From NCBI RefSeq assembly GCF_900114095.1, contig NZ_FORV01000009.1, positions 124,001 to 188,000 of the forward strand: a DNA stretch of 64,000 bases, in the 5' to 3' direction. This DNA is from Sphingomonas sp. NFR04 (GTDB lineage: Bacteria > Pseudomonadota > Alphaproteobacteria > Sphingomonadales > Sphingomonadaceae). Below are positions 50,606-58,984 of the stretch, piece after piece (the first letter of the stretch is position 1; each line of letters opens with the position of its first letter). A program made the translations under genes and the position numbers. Below the pieces are notes generated by a model that saw nothing but the letters and a program-made list of their open reading frames with translations, had not been told where the DNA came from and ran no database searches.

Positions 50606-51236
50606 GTGCGGGATAGATGCCCCTCAGCGCGATGTTGGTCTGTACGGCCAGGAAGGGGCTCATGATCGAAAATGGGGTGTTACTTCCCGTTACTCCGACT
50701 TGAACGGCCCCTTGCGGCGTGAAGGTGCCGCCCGTGATGTTGACGCCGCCGAGGTTCACCGGGGTGCCGGTGGTGCCCGCCGGCACGTAAATTTTCACCT
50801 GGCTTGGGCCCGCATTGGCGCAATTTGCGAGGAACGAGCCATCCCCAGGCGTACTCACCTGCGCCGTGGTTTGCCCGGTATACGCCTGCAACGAGCCGGT
50901 CGCCGTTGTCTGCCCCGCGGTGCCGGTGAAGGTAGCGCTGTGATTGTGTTGAGGCAGGTTGGCGGTGGTCAACGTCTCTTCCTCGGCGCCCCCGACCTCG
51001 CCCGCGACATAGGTCTGGCCGCTCGCCGTACTCAGTCCGAGCCCAAGAAACGACCGGCCCGCAGCGTTGGGCAAGGCGAAGGTGCTCACGCCGTTGCCAC
51101 CAAAGGTGGTTCCCAGCAGCGCGAACAACGCATTGTTCTGGCTGATCGCGAGGATCTGACCGTTGCATGACGACCAGCCGGCCGGCGCAAAATTAAAGCC
51201 GGTGTGCATGATTTGACCAACAAATGGATCAGACAA
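50598..51236 (-). CDS. Phage-tail-collar / microcystin-dependent-type protein
   Basis: A 212-aa protein. A TTG start at 51236 is chosen because it yields the family's usual N-terminus (here SDPFVGQIMHTGFNFAPAGW) and a G-rich ribosome site precedes it; an ATG at 51278 would add 14 unsupported residues. The tail-collar domain (PF07484) is clear: CNGQILAISQNNALFALLG, GTTFGGNGVSTFALPNAAGR, LPQHNHSA, ending LAVQTNIALRGIYPARN. Such proteins occur singly or in tandem outside phages in many bacteria and are thought to be exported or surface proteins. No other phage gene is nearby, so this is not a prophage. The middle is rich in Thr, Gly and Gln. Confidence 0.85.
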   Translation of the reverse strand: MSDPFVGQIMHTGFNFAPAGWSSCNGQILAISQNNALFALLGTTFGGNGVSTFALPNAAGRSFLGLGLSTASGQTYVAGEVGGAEEETLTTANLPQHNHSATFTGTAGQTTATGSLQAYTGQTTAQVSTPGDGSFLANCANAGPSQVKIYVPAGTTGTPVNLGGVNITGGTFTPQGAVQVGVTGSNTPFSIMSPFLAVQTNIALRGIYPARN

Positions 51237-51584
51237 GGCTCCACCCCCCAGACTTTTATTATTACGGGTTCGTATCAATCATGATCGAACTTACGGTAAT
51301 AATGTAGATACGCGATCAGCAAGATTCGCAAGCGCATTTTTCATGCGCCACTCACGCGGCGAAAAGGGTAGCACCTTTCACCGATGAAACGCCCACGATC
51401 AGGCTGCCTCGTCTCCGATAGACAAATGGTGCAACGCACAATTGTCTACGGCTTCTTGCGGTTGATTCACCTTAAATGACTTTATCATAACGAGAGTTTT
51501 ACCTTTTTAGGATATTCGGTTGCAGGCAAATAAATTGTTAGATAATAATTTGGCGCCCTGCAGGGGCAGCTGGGGGTTTTGTAC
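51237..51584. other. AT-rich divergent intergenic region
   Basis: Distinctly AT-rich compared with its surroundings, especially 51280-51345 and 51460-51555. It should hold the promoters of the collar gene and the autotransporter. A perfect palindrome CCCTGCAGGG (51556-51565) lies 20 nt before the autotransporter start. No gene was recognised. Confidence 0.5.
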
Positions 51585-54500
51585 ATGGTTTGGGGCTTGG
51601 AGAAGCTGCAGTCCGCCTGTGGTCGAGTCGCGGCTGCTGTTTTCAGCGATATGCATGGCAAGGGGGCTTCAGAAGCGCCTCGTGGTAGCGCACGTCCATA
51701 CCGGATAACGCAGCGACAACTTCATTCCATGGCCGCGGGCGGCCTTTTTCTCTTCGCGCCCGCCCAGGCATTTGCCGCATCGGCTGCGTGCAACGAGATA
51801 AACACCTTCAGCCGCACCTACACGGTCGATACTGCCGGCAATAGCGACTACAGCTTTACTACCCAGCCGCTCATTAATGGGGAGACCGTCACCTTCTCTT
51901 GGACGGGCAACACCCAGGGCGCGCATGTCTTCGTGATCTACACGCAGAATGGCGGCTCCACGATCGCCCCCGACTCGTTACCGGACTCCACCGCATCGAG
52001 CGGGAGTGGCTCGTTCACCTTCACCGGCACCAGCGGGGATGATTTTTTGCAAATGGGCGCGGCGAGCTATGCGCCCTATGGCAATAACACGACGCCCGTG
52101 CCCTTCGGCAATGCCAGAAACATCCAGATCACGGTAAGCTGTTCGGCGAGTACCTCGCTGGCCGTTACGATGAACCATAGCGGCAATGCCATTCAGGGCG
52201 GTTCGCTCGCGTACACCATCGTTCCCAGTGTGTCGGGCGGCGCCACGACCAGCGCGACGCTCACCGCCGCCTTCACCCTGCCGAGCGGGATGACCTATTC
52301 AAGCGCTTCCGGCTCGGGGTGGAGCTGCAGCGGATCGGGCCAGACCGGGTCGTGCACGCGTACGAGCGGCTTCAGCGCCGGCGCGGGGCCGTCGATCACG
52401 TTGAACGCCAATTTCGCCAGTAACGCTACCAGTCCGCTCACCCCGTCGGTCCAGCTTTCCGGCGGCGGTGCATCGAACACCGCCAGCGCATCCGATGCCA
52501 CGGTGGTGCTGGCCACCCCGACGGTGACCTCGATCACGCCCACCTCCGGATCCGCGGCGGGCGGGACCAGCGTCGTGATCACCGGCACGAACCTGAGCGG
52601 CGCGACCGGCGTCGCCTTCGGGGCGACGGCGGCGAGCTACACCGTCAACAGCGCCACGCAGATCACGGCGACGGCACCAGCCGGCACCGGCACGGTCGAT
52701 GTACGGGTCACGACCGCGAGCGGCACGAGCCCTGCCACCGCGGCGGACCAATTCACCTACGTGACGGCACCCACGGCGTCCTCCTACACCGCTCCGGCCG
52801 TTGCTTATGGTGCAACGGGGGCGACCTTCAGTCTCGCGGGGCAGGTGTCAAACAGCCCCACCAGCTTCGCGGTCGGATCGGCGACCACCGCCAATGGTGG
52901 CACGGTTTCGATCAACAATGCGGGCCTCGTCACTTATTCGGCACCGGCCGGATATCGCGGGAACGACAGCTTCACCTACACCGCCAGCAATGGCGGCGGC
53001 ACCTCGGCGCCGGCCACGGTCACGGTACCGGTCAGCAACCCCACGCTTTCCACCAGCCTGACCGGCAGCGGCACGCGCGGCACGGCGCTGAGCGGCGTGC
53101 AGATCGTCGCAACCGGCGGCACCGCGCCCTATAACTGCAGCACCACGCTCGCCTCGGGCGCGCTTCCCGCCGGAACGCAGCTCAATACTAATTGTACGAT
53201 TACCGGCACGCCGACGTCGAGCGGCACGTTCAGCTTCACCGCGAACGTGACGGACAGCTCGGTGCCGTCCGGCTTCACCCAGGCGACCGGCAGCCTTTCG
53301 CTCGTCATCGCCTCGCCAGCCCTGACGCTGTCGCCGGCGGCCGGTGCGCTTCCCGCCGCTACCGATGGCACGAGCTATTCGCAAAGCTTCACTGCCGGTG
53401 GCGGCACTGCGCCCTATACCTATGGCATCACTGCGGGCACACTCCCCACAGGGCTGCTCCTTTCCGGGAGCACGGTCGCCGGCACCCCGACCCAGACCGG
53501 CACGTTCAACTTCACCGTCACGGCGACGGACAGCGCCTCCGCCGGCAGCGGCGGACCTTATTCGGTGTCGAATAGCTATTCGATCACCGTCGGCGGCCAG
53601 GCGGCACCCACCGTCGCGAACCGCAGCGGCGTGGCCATCCCGTATAACAGCGGCGGCACCCCGATCGACCTCTCGGCGTCGATTTCGGGTACCCACAGCA
53701 GCATCGCCGTCGCGACGCCTCCCGCGCACGGCACGACGAGCGTGGCGGGTGACGTGGTCACCTACACGCCGGCTGCCGGCTATCAGGGTGCGGACAGCTT
53801 CACCTATACGGCCACCGGCCCGGGCGGCACCTCGTCCGCCGCAACGGTGAGCGTGGTTGTCGCAACGCCCACAGCACCGACAGCCGCCGATCGCAGCGGG
53901 GTCACGGTACCGAGTGGCGGAACCGGTACCGCTATCGATCTCAGCAGTTCGATCACGGGCGTGCACACCAGCATCGCCGTCGCGACGCCTCCCGCGCACG
54001 GCACCACGAGCGTGGCGGGTGACGTGGTCACCTATACGCCAGCCACGGGCTATTCCGGGACGGACAGCTTCACCTACACGGCCACGGGCCCGGGCGGCAC
54101 CTCGGCGCCGGGAACGGTGAGCATCACCGTTGCTGCGCCCGCGCCGCCAACTGCGGCCGATCGCAGCGGCGTGGCGGTGGACTTCAACAGCCCCGGCACG
54201 CCGATCGATCTTACGACGTCCGTGACCGGCGTTTACTCCAGCATCGCGGTCGCCGGCGCGCCGGCCCATGGCACCACGACCGTGTCGGGCAGCGTGATCA
54301 CCTATATTCCGGCGAAGGACTCGTTCGGAGCGGACAGCTTTACCTACACGGCGACCGGGCCCGGGGGCACATCGGCGCCCGCTACGGTCTCCGTGAGCGT
54401 CGCGACACCGCCTCCGCCGGCCGCAGAACCGGGCAGCAGCACCGTTCCGGCGGCTACGGCGGTGCAGCCCGGCAGCAATGCCGAGATCAATCTGTCCGCG

Positions 54501-56306
54501 CTGGTCAACGGCAGCTTCACCTCGATCGAGATCCAGACGCCGCCGGCCCATGGCACGCTGACGTTGCGGACCATCGGTGCTTCGCCGGCCGGCGGCGTAC
54601 GCCCGCTTGCGGTAGCGGCCGTCACGGCGATCTACACGCCGAACACGAACTATGTCGGCGCCGACAGCTTCAGCTTTGTCGCGGTCGGCCCGGGCGGCCG
54701 GTCTGCCCCCGCTGAGGTGACGATCCAGGTGGTTGGCGCCGTGCCGCAGGCGTTGCCGAAGACCGCGGAGACCGGTGACGGCCAGCGCGTCTCGGTCGAC
54801 CTGACCGCCGGCGCCGTCAACGGGCCGTTCACCGGCGCGGCGGTGGTGGGAATGACGCCGGCAGACGCGGCGGTGACCCAGGTGGTCGCCATTGGCTCGG
54901 GCCCGAGCCAAGCCTATCGCCTCGACATCGTCCCGGCGGCCCGCTTCGGCGGCAAGATCGTCATCCAATATACGTTGAGCAACGCCGTCGGCACCTCGGC
55001 GCCGGCGACGATCACGGTGACGGTCACGGCACGCCCCGATCCGACGCTCGACCCGATTGTGCGCGGCGTCAGCGACGCACAGGCGGAAGCGGCGCGGCGC
55101 TTCGGACGGGCGCAAGTGGCGAACTTCATGCGCCGGACGGAGCAGCTGCATAACGGCGGCGGTTCGAGCAAGCCGCAGATGGGCGTCAGCCTCGCCTCGC
55201 GCGACCAGCGCCCGGTGATGCGCAACAACCCCGCCTTCGATGCGTACGCCGCGACCATCACCGAGCGGATGCGCATCTCGGGTGAGGATCCCGCGCTGGG
55301 CACCATCGCTCGTGGCAGGCCTTCAGCCCTGAACGGCGACGGTGCGCTCGACACGGCTCCTGAAAATCCGCGGCGGGCGGCGATGGCCGGCTCGTCGGCG
55401 GCAACCGCTCCCACGGCTGGCAGGACTGCCCGAGCCAGGGACGATGCGAACGATGGTGACGGCACGCGCCGCAAGGGCTCGGTGGCCCTTTGGAGCGGCG
55501 GGGCCATCGATATCGGCACCCAGGATGCGACCAGCGATCGTGCGAAGATTACCGCCACCACCTCCGGCCTGAGCACAGGCGTCGACCTCAAGGTGGCGGA
55601 AGGCGTCCTCATCGGCATCGGCGGCGGCTACAGCAACGATGTCAGCCGTATTGGCGGCAGCAAGGCACGGGTGCGCAGCGAGAGTCGATTGGCCGCTGCC
55701 TATGCCAGCCTGATGCCCGCGCAGGGCGCCTTCGTCGACGGCATGGTGGGCTTCGGCGATCTGAGCTTCAACACCCGCCGGCTGGAGGGGACGACGAATG
55801 CCACCGCGCTCGGCAGTCGCGACGGCAACTTCACCCTTGGCGCGCTGGCGCTCGGAATCGATCAAGAAGGTGGGCCGCTGCGGTGGTCGCTCTATGCGCG
55901 CGGGGAATTCGTCAGGGCCAATCTCGACGGCTATACGGAGAGCGGCGCCGGGCGCATGGATCTGCGGTTCGACAGTCGCGAGGTCCATTCGCTGACGGGC
56001 ACGCTCGGCGCGCGGCTCGAGACGGAACGCCGCTATGGCGACGTCACGATGACGCCGAGACTTCGCTTCGAATGGAACCACGAGCTGCAGGATGCCGCTG
56101 CGCAGCGGCTGGATTATGCCGACATCCCAGGCCAGGCACTCTACAGCATCAGCACCTTTGGCTGGTCGCGCAACCAGTACCAGCTCACCTTGGGCACGCG
56201 CATGCTGCTGCCGCGCAGCTGGACGGTCGATTTGGAAGGCGGCTATCGCGGCGGCGGGCACGAGACCGCGGGCACGCTACGGGTTCTGGTCGGGAAGGAG
56301 TTCTGA
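51585..56306 (+). CDS. Giant Ig-repeat autotransporter adhesin
   Basis: About 1,573 aa from ATG 51585 (GGGGG 8 nt upstream); a long N-region precedes a signal near residues 46-66 (MAAGGLFLFAPAQAFAA), so a later start is possible. After a beta-rich head comes an IPT/TIG domain (about 311-395; ITPTSGSAAGGTSVVITGTN), putative-Ig domains (GTAPYTYGITAGTLPTGLLL), and at least five tandem Ig/cadherin-like repeats of about 90 residues, each with PPAHGTTSVAG, VTYTPA and DSFTYTATGPGGTS. A low-complexity passage (about 1150-1295) leads to an autotransporter barrel (about 1298-1573; ending LRVLVGKEF). A surface or secreted adhesin is predicted. It is divergent from the collar gene. Confidence 0.85.
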   Translation: MVWGLEKLQSACGRVAAAVFSDMHGKGASEAPRGSARPYRITQRQLHSMAAGGLFLFAPAQAFAASAACNEINTFSRTYTVDTAGNSDYSFTTQPLINGETVTFSWTGNTQGAHVFVIYTQNGGSTIAPDSLPDSTASSGSGSFTFTGTSGDDFLQMGAASYAPYGNNTTPVPFGNARNIQITVSCSASTSLAVTMNHSGNAIQGGSLAYTIVPSVSGGATTSATLTAAFTLPSGMTYSSASGSGWSCSGSGQTGSCTRTSGFSAGAGPSITLNANFASNATSPLTPSVQLSGGGASNTASASDATVVLATPTVTSITPTSGSAAGGTSVVITGTNLSGATGVAFGATAASYTVNSATQITATAPAGTGTVDVRVTTASGTSPATAADQFTYVTAPTASSYTAPAVAYGATGATFSLAGQVSNSPTSFAVGSATTANGGTVSINNAGLVTYSAPAGYRGNDSFTYTASNGGGTSAPATVTVPVSNPTLSTSLTGSGTRGTALSGVQIVATGGTAPYNCSTTLASGALPAGTQLNTNCTITGTPTSSGTFSFTANVTDSSVPSGFTQATGSLSLVIASPALTLSPAAGALPAATDGTSYSQSFTAGGGTAPYTYGITAGTLPTGLLLSGSTVAGTPTQTGTFNFTVTATDSASAGSGGPYSVSNSYSITVGGQAAPTVANRSGVAIPYNSGGTPIDLSASISGTHSSIAVATPPAHGTTSVAGDVVTYTPAAGYQGADSFTYTATGPGGTSSAATVSVVVATPTAPTAADRSGVTVPSGGTGTAIDLSSSITGVHTSIAVATPPAHGTTSVAGDVVTYTPATGYSGTDSFTYTATGPGGTSAPGTVSITVAAPAPPTAADRSGVAVDFNSPGTPIDLTTSVTGVYSSIAVAGAPAHGTTTVSGSVITYIPAKDSFGADSFTYTATGPGGTSAPATVSVSVATPPPPAAEPGSSTVPAATAVQPGSNAEINLSALVNGSFTSIEIQTPPAHGTLTLRTIGASPAGGVRPLAVAAVTAIYTPNTNYVGADSFSFVAVGPGGRSAPAEVTIQVVGAVPQALPKTAETGDGQRVSVDLTAGAVNGPFTGAAVVGMTPADAAVTQVVAIGSGPSQAYRLDIVPAARFGGKIVIQYTLSNAVGTSAPATITVTVTARPDPTLDPIVRGVSDAQAEAARRFGRAQVANFMRRTEQLHNGGGSSKPQMGVSLASRDQRPVMRNNPAFDAYAATITERMRISGEDPALGTIARGRPSALNGDGALDTAPENPRRAAMAGSSAATAPTAGRTARARDDANDGDGTRRKGSVALWSGGAIDIGTQDATSDRAKITATTSGLSTGVDLKVAEGVLIGIGGGYSNDVSRIGGSKARVRSESRLAAAYASLMPAQGAFVDGMVGFGDLSFNTRRLEGTTNATALGSRDGNFTLGALALGIDQEGGPLRWSLYARGEFVRANLDGYTESGAGRMDLRFDSREVHSLTGTLGARLETERRYGDVTMTPRLRFEWNHELQDAAAQRLDYADIPGQALYSISTFGWSRNQYQLTLGTRMLLPRSWTVDLEGGYRGGGHETAGTLRVLVGKEF
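53701..54040 (+). repeat. Near-identical DNA blocks in the Ig repeats, 270-bp period
   Basis: 53701-53770 and 53971-54040 differ at only 2 of 70 bases, although flanking parts of the repeats have diverged. The offset of 270 bp equals 90 codons, one Ig unit. A related block begins near 54241 but is more diverged. This suggests recent duplication or gene conversion. Confidence 0.8.
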
Positions 56307-56322
56307 AGCGGTATCCCGCTTC
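56305..56322 (+). terminator. Weak hairpin at the autotransporter stop
   Basis: GAAGCGG and CCGCTTC form a 7-bp stem with a TATC loop overlapping the TGA. No T-run. The 317-nt gap to 56623 otherwise shows no recognisable feature. Confidence 0.3.
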
Positions 56323-56623
56323 CCGATCAACGCGCCGATGCGCCGACTGCCAGCATGGCCGGTCGGCCTGGGCTGCACCTGGCTACCGGGCAGGGGATTC
56401 AGCCACTCCCCTGCCCCCTTGCTCGCCTTTTCAAAACAGATGTGGGGGCAATGGCCAGATTGCTCGGGTCCGCGCTCGCGAATTGCCAAGGCGCGTAGCC
56501 GGCGGCGTCTGAATACGAGGGTGCCGGCAGTGCCAGACCAAGTTGTCGGCTACAGGGCAGCACCAGTATCTTTCGGGGTCCTCGCCACCGTGTTCAGTTA
56601 TGACGAAAGTGACGCATGGAAGG

Positions 56624-57315
56624 CTAGTCGCCCGCGAAACGACAGGAATCCACTCGCTCAGGTACGACGTGAACCCTCAAGCTCACCGTTACGTCTCGAC
56701 CGACAATGAGCGGATATGCCGTCATCCCGAATTGGGTCCGATCCAGCTGCATCTCTCCCCTGATGTCGAGGGTATCCGCGCGCCGGACCGCGACAATCTG
56801 CTTCGAAAAAGTGAGCTTCAGCGTGACCGGCCTGGACACGCCTCGCGCGGTGAGGGTGCCGACGACCTGCGCAGCGCTCGCTCCGGTTCGGACGAAGTTC
56901 TCGCCATGCAACCTGACCTCCGGAAACTGCTCAACATCAAAGAAGCTGACGCCCCTCAGCCGGGCAGTTGTCAACCCATCTGCCGCTTTCAGCATCGATG
57001 CATCGATGCATCGATCGCGACGTCTAGACGGATGCCGTCGGAGCGTCCGTTTGGGAGGATGATTCGACCGGCCACCATCGGGAAGGATGCTGTCTTCGTT
57101 GCGAATCCGAAGAACCTCACTTTTGCTGCAACGTGGCTTTGGCTTGAGTCGATCAGGAAGATCTCGTCGGCAGCATCGGCCTGGCAGCTGCTTCCGAAAG
57201 CTGCGGACGGAAACGCCCCGGTGGCTACCATGATTGTCATGATCGAGAAGCACCAGGCGGCGGCTGCACCGCTCAGGCTTCCCAAGCTCGAAAATGGACG
57301 GCGAAATTCGCGCAC
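56624..57315 (-). pseudogene. YceI-family protein, frameshifted by an 8-bp repeat
   Basis: Two minus frames add up to one YceI-type periplasmic protein. The upstream part (GTG 57315, AGAGGA 8 nt before it) has a signal ending PSAAFG and runs through IDSSQSHVAAKVRFFGFATK and MVAGRIILPNG. The downstream part has the family's ARLRGVSFFDVEQFPEVRL, VGTLTARGVSRPVTL and RTQFGMTAYP. The frames part inside three copies of GCATCGAT (56993-57016). With two copies the gene would be an intact 227-aa protein; with three it stops at once. YceI proteins bind isoprenoid-like lipids. It is either a recently broken gene or a phase-variable one. Confidence 0.82.
56993..57016. repeat. Three perfect copies of the octamer GCATCGAT
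   Basis: Copies at 56993-57000, 57001-57008 and 57009-57016. The unit length is not a multiple of three, so gain or loss of one copy shifts the frame of yceI. Confidence 0.95.
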
Positions 57316-57502
57316 GGAGCTAATCCTCTCGATGGCTTAGTGCCTATGTTCGAGGCTTCGGTTCACTTCCGAATCTGCGCGGCGCTCGCCCATGCTTCAG
57401 CGGTCGGGAGGCTGTGCCAATGCGGCGGCAGTGGACTTTGCGACCCGCGAACCCCTCCCTCTCGACACGGACTGAAACCGGCACAACGTCGGCTGCACGA
57501 TT

Positions 57503-57940
57503 TCAGCGCACCCCCGTGCCGCCGCGTGCGAGATCCGGCGCCGTGCCTTCCGCATAGCGCGAGCGAGACGTTCGAATCGCGTCGTGACTATGTTCTGCCC
57601 AGGCAATCAGCGCAGCCAGGGGCGCAAGCATCGACCGCCCCAGGGGAGACAGTCGGTATTCGACCGACGGCGGCTTGGTGGGAAACACGTGGCGCGTGAG
57701 AATGCCGTCTTCTTCGAGGTTGCGTAGCGCCTGCGCCAGCGATCGCTTCGAAATATCCGGAACCAGCCGCTGCAGGTCGCTGAACCGTCGCGGGCGTTCC
57801 GCGAGTGCCATGATGAGCAGGGTCGCCCATTTCTGGCCCAGTCGATCCAGCACATCCCGCACCGGGCACCGGGCCTGTTCGACCGGCATGGCGACCCAGC
57901 GTCGGAAGCTGTCGACCACGTCGTCGGCTGGCTCCTTCAT
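57503..57940 (-). CDS. HxlR-family transcriptional regulator
   Basis: A 145-aa regulator; ATG 57940 (MKEPADD) has GGAGGG 4 nt upstream. The winged helix shows CPVRDVLDRLGQKWATLLIM, RRFSDLQRLVPDISKRSLAQ, LEEDGILTR and the wing VEYRLSPLGRSM, all typical of HxlR. The Cys in ARCPVRD near residue 25 is the residue used for aldehyde or thiol-stress sensing in several family members. It is divergent from the NmrA-type reductase gene, so it probably controls the reductase, the Old Yellow Enzyme and the following gene. Region 57316-57502 on its 3' side shows no feature. Confidence 0.92.
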   Translation of the reverse strand: MKEPADDVVDSFRRWVAMPVEQARCPVRDVLDRLGQKWATLLIMALAERPRRFSDLQRLVPDISKRSLAQALRNLEEDGILTRHVFPTKPPSVEYRLSPLGRSMLAPLAALIAWAEHSHDAIRTSRSRYAEGTAPDLARGGTGVR

Positions 57941-58059
57941 CAAACCCTCCACTATCAGGTAACGAATGTAGACCTTCTATCGGCTTGATACCACCCCGGG
58001 GCAGGTGCAGCCGAGGTTACCAAGCGCAGGAAATCTCCCTCCTTACGCGCTCCACGGGC

Positions 58060-58076
58060 GGTCTCTATATGAGACC
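58060..58076. promoter_or_regulatory. Palindrome in the HxlR/reductase divergent region
   Basis: GGTCTC-TATAT-GAGACC, a perfect 6-bp inverted repeat around 5 nt, 20 nt before the reductase ATG. A plausible HxlR operator overlapping the promoter. Confidence 0.5.
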
Positions 58077-58096
58077 ATGTAGCAAGTGGAGAGTTC

Positions 58097-58957
58097 ATGC
58101 AGCGTCCATCCATCCTGGTAACCGGCGCAAGCGGTGCCCTCGGCAGCCTCGTCGTACGCGCGCTCGGTGACGGAACCGCGCGGGTCATCCCGGGCTCCCG
58201 TACGCCAGCCCCTGATGACGGGCGCCGCATCGACTTCGATGATCCCGCATCGCTTCGCGTCGGCTTCGCGGGCATCGATCGGCTGCTGCTGGTCTCGACG
58301 GACGAACTGGCCGTCCCTGGCAAGCGGGAGCAACAGCACCGCGCGGCAATCGAGGCAGCCCATCGGGCCGGGATCGGCTATGTCGCCTACACCTCGATGC
58401 CGAACCCCGCGACGAGCCCGGCGATCTTCTTCGCCGCCGACCATGTCGCGACCGAACGGATGCTGGCGGAAAGCCGCATCCCCACCGGCATCCTCCGCAA
58501 CGGGTGGTACCAGGAAAACCTGCTGGCGTATCTGCCCCACATCATCGCCGATGGTAGCTGGTTCACGGCAGCGGGTGCCGGCCGCATTCCGCATGTCGCC
58601 CGCGAGGACGCGGCACGTGCCGCTGCGTCGCTGCTGCAGAGCGCCGAACCCGGCATCTTCGACATTGCCGGACCGCATCCCCTGACCATCGAGGAGATCG
58701 CCACCGCCGTCGAAACGGTGCTCGGTCGCGCGCTGCGCGTGGTCCAGGTCGACAGCGTCCGCCTTGCGGTGGAACTCGCCCGCCAGGGTGTCGCCGCATC
58801 GATGATCCCGATGGTGGTGGCGACCGAGCAGAACCAGCACGCCGGTCGCTTCGAGATCGGCCCGGAAACGACCCGCAGGCTGATCGGCCGCGCGCCCCGG
58901 CCGCTCCACGATTTCCTTCGAAACTATGCCGAGGCGCTGCTCGCCCTCGTCCGCTAG
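58097..58957 (+). CDS. NmrA/QorB-type NAD(P)H-binding reductase
   Basis: A 286-aa atypical short-chain dehydrogenase. Rossmann motif ILVTGASGALGSLVVRAL at the N-terminus; then DRLLLVSTDEL, GIGYVAYTSMPNP and LRNGWYQENLLAYLPHI, the pattern of NmrA-like quinone reductases such as E. coli QorB (YtfG). The Ser-Tyr-Lys triad of classical enzymes is not evident. These enzymes reduce quinones or sense the NADPH/NADP ratio and are often controlled by a divergent HxlR gene, exactly as here. The ORF is followed by the Old Yellow Enzyme gene after 27 nt, so one operon is likely. Confidence 0.9.
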   Translation: MQRPSILVTGASGALGSLVVRALGDGTARVIPGSRTPAPDDGRRIDFDDPASLRVGFAGIDRLLLVSTDELAVPGKREQQHRAAIEAAHRAGIGYVAYTSMPNPATSPAIFFAADHVATERMLAESRIPTGILRNGWYQENLLAYLPHIIADGSWFTAAGAGRIPHVAREDAARAAASLLQSAEPGIFDIAGPHPLTIEEIATAVETVLGRALRVVQVDSVRLAVELARQGVAASMIPMVVATEQNQHAGRFEIGPETTRRLIGRAPRPLHDFLRNYAEALLALVR

Positions 58958-58984
58958 CCCTTCCCCACGAAGAAAGAACGTCCA

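Noticed and set aside
50598..51236. Prophage remnant suggested by the tail-collar domain
   Set aside because: No capsid, portal, terminase, integrase or lysis gene is near; the neighbours are modifying enzymes and an autotransporter, and collar proteins of this type are widespread outside phages.
56993..57016. Simple sequencing error as the only explanation of the yceI frameshift
   Set aside because: The shift is exactly one unit of a perfect octamer repeat, which is expected from replication slippage; an assembly error is still possible and is stated as a test.
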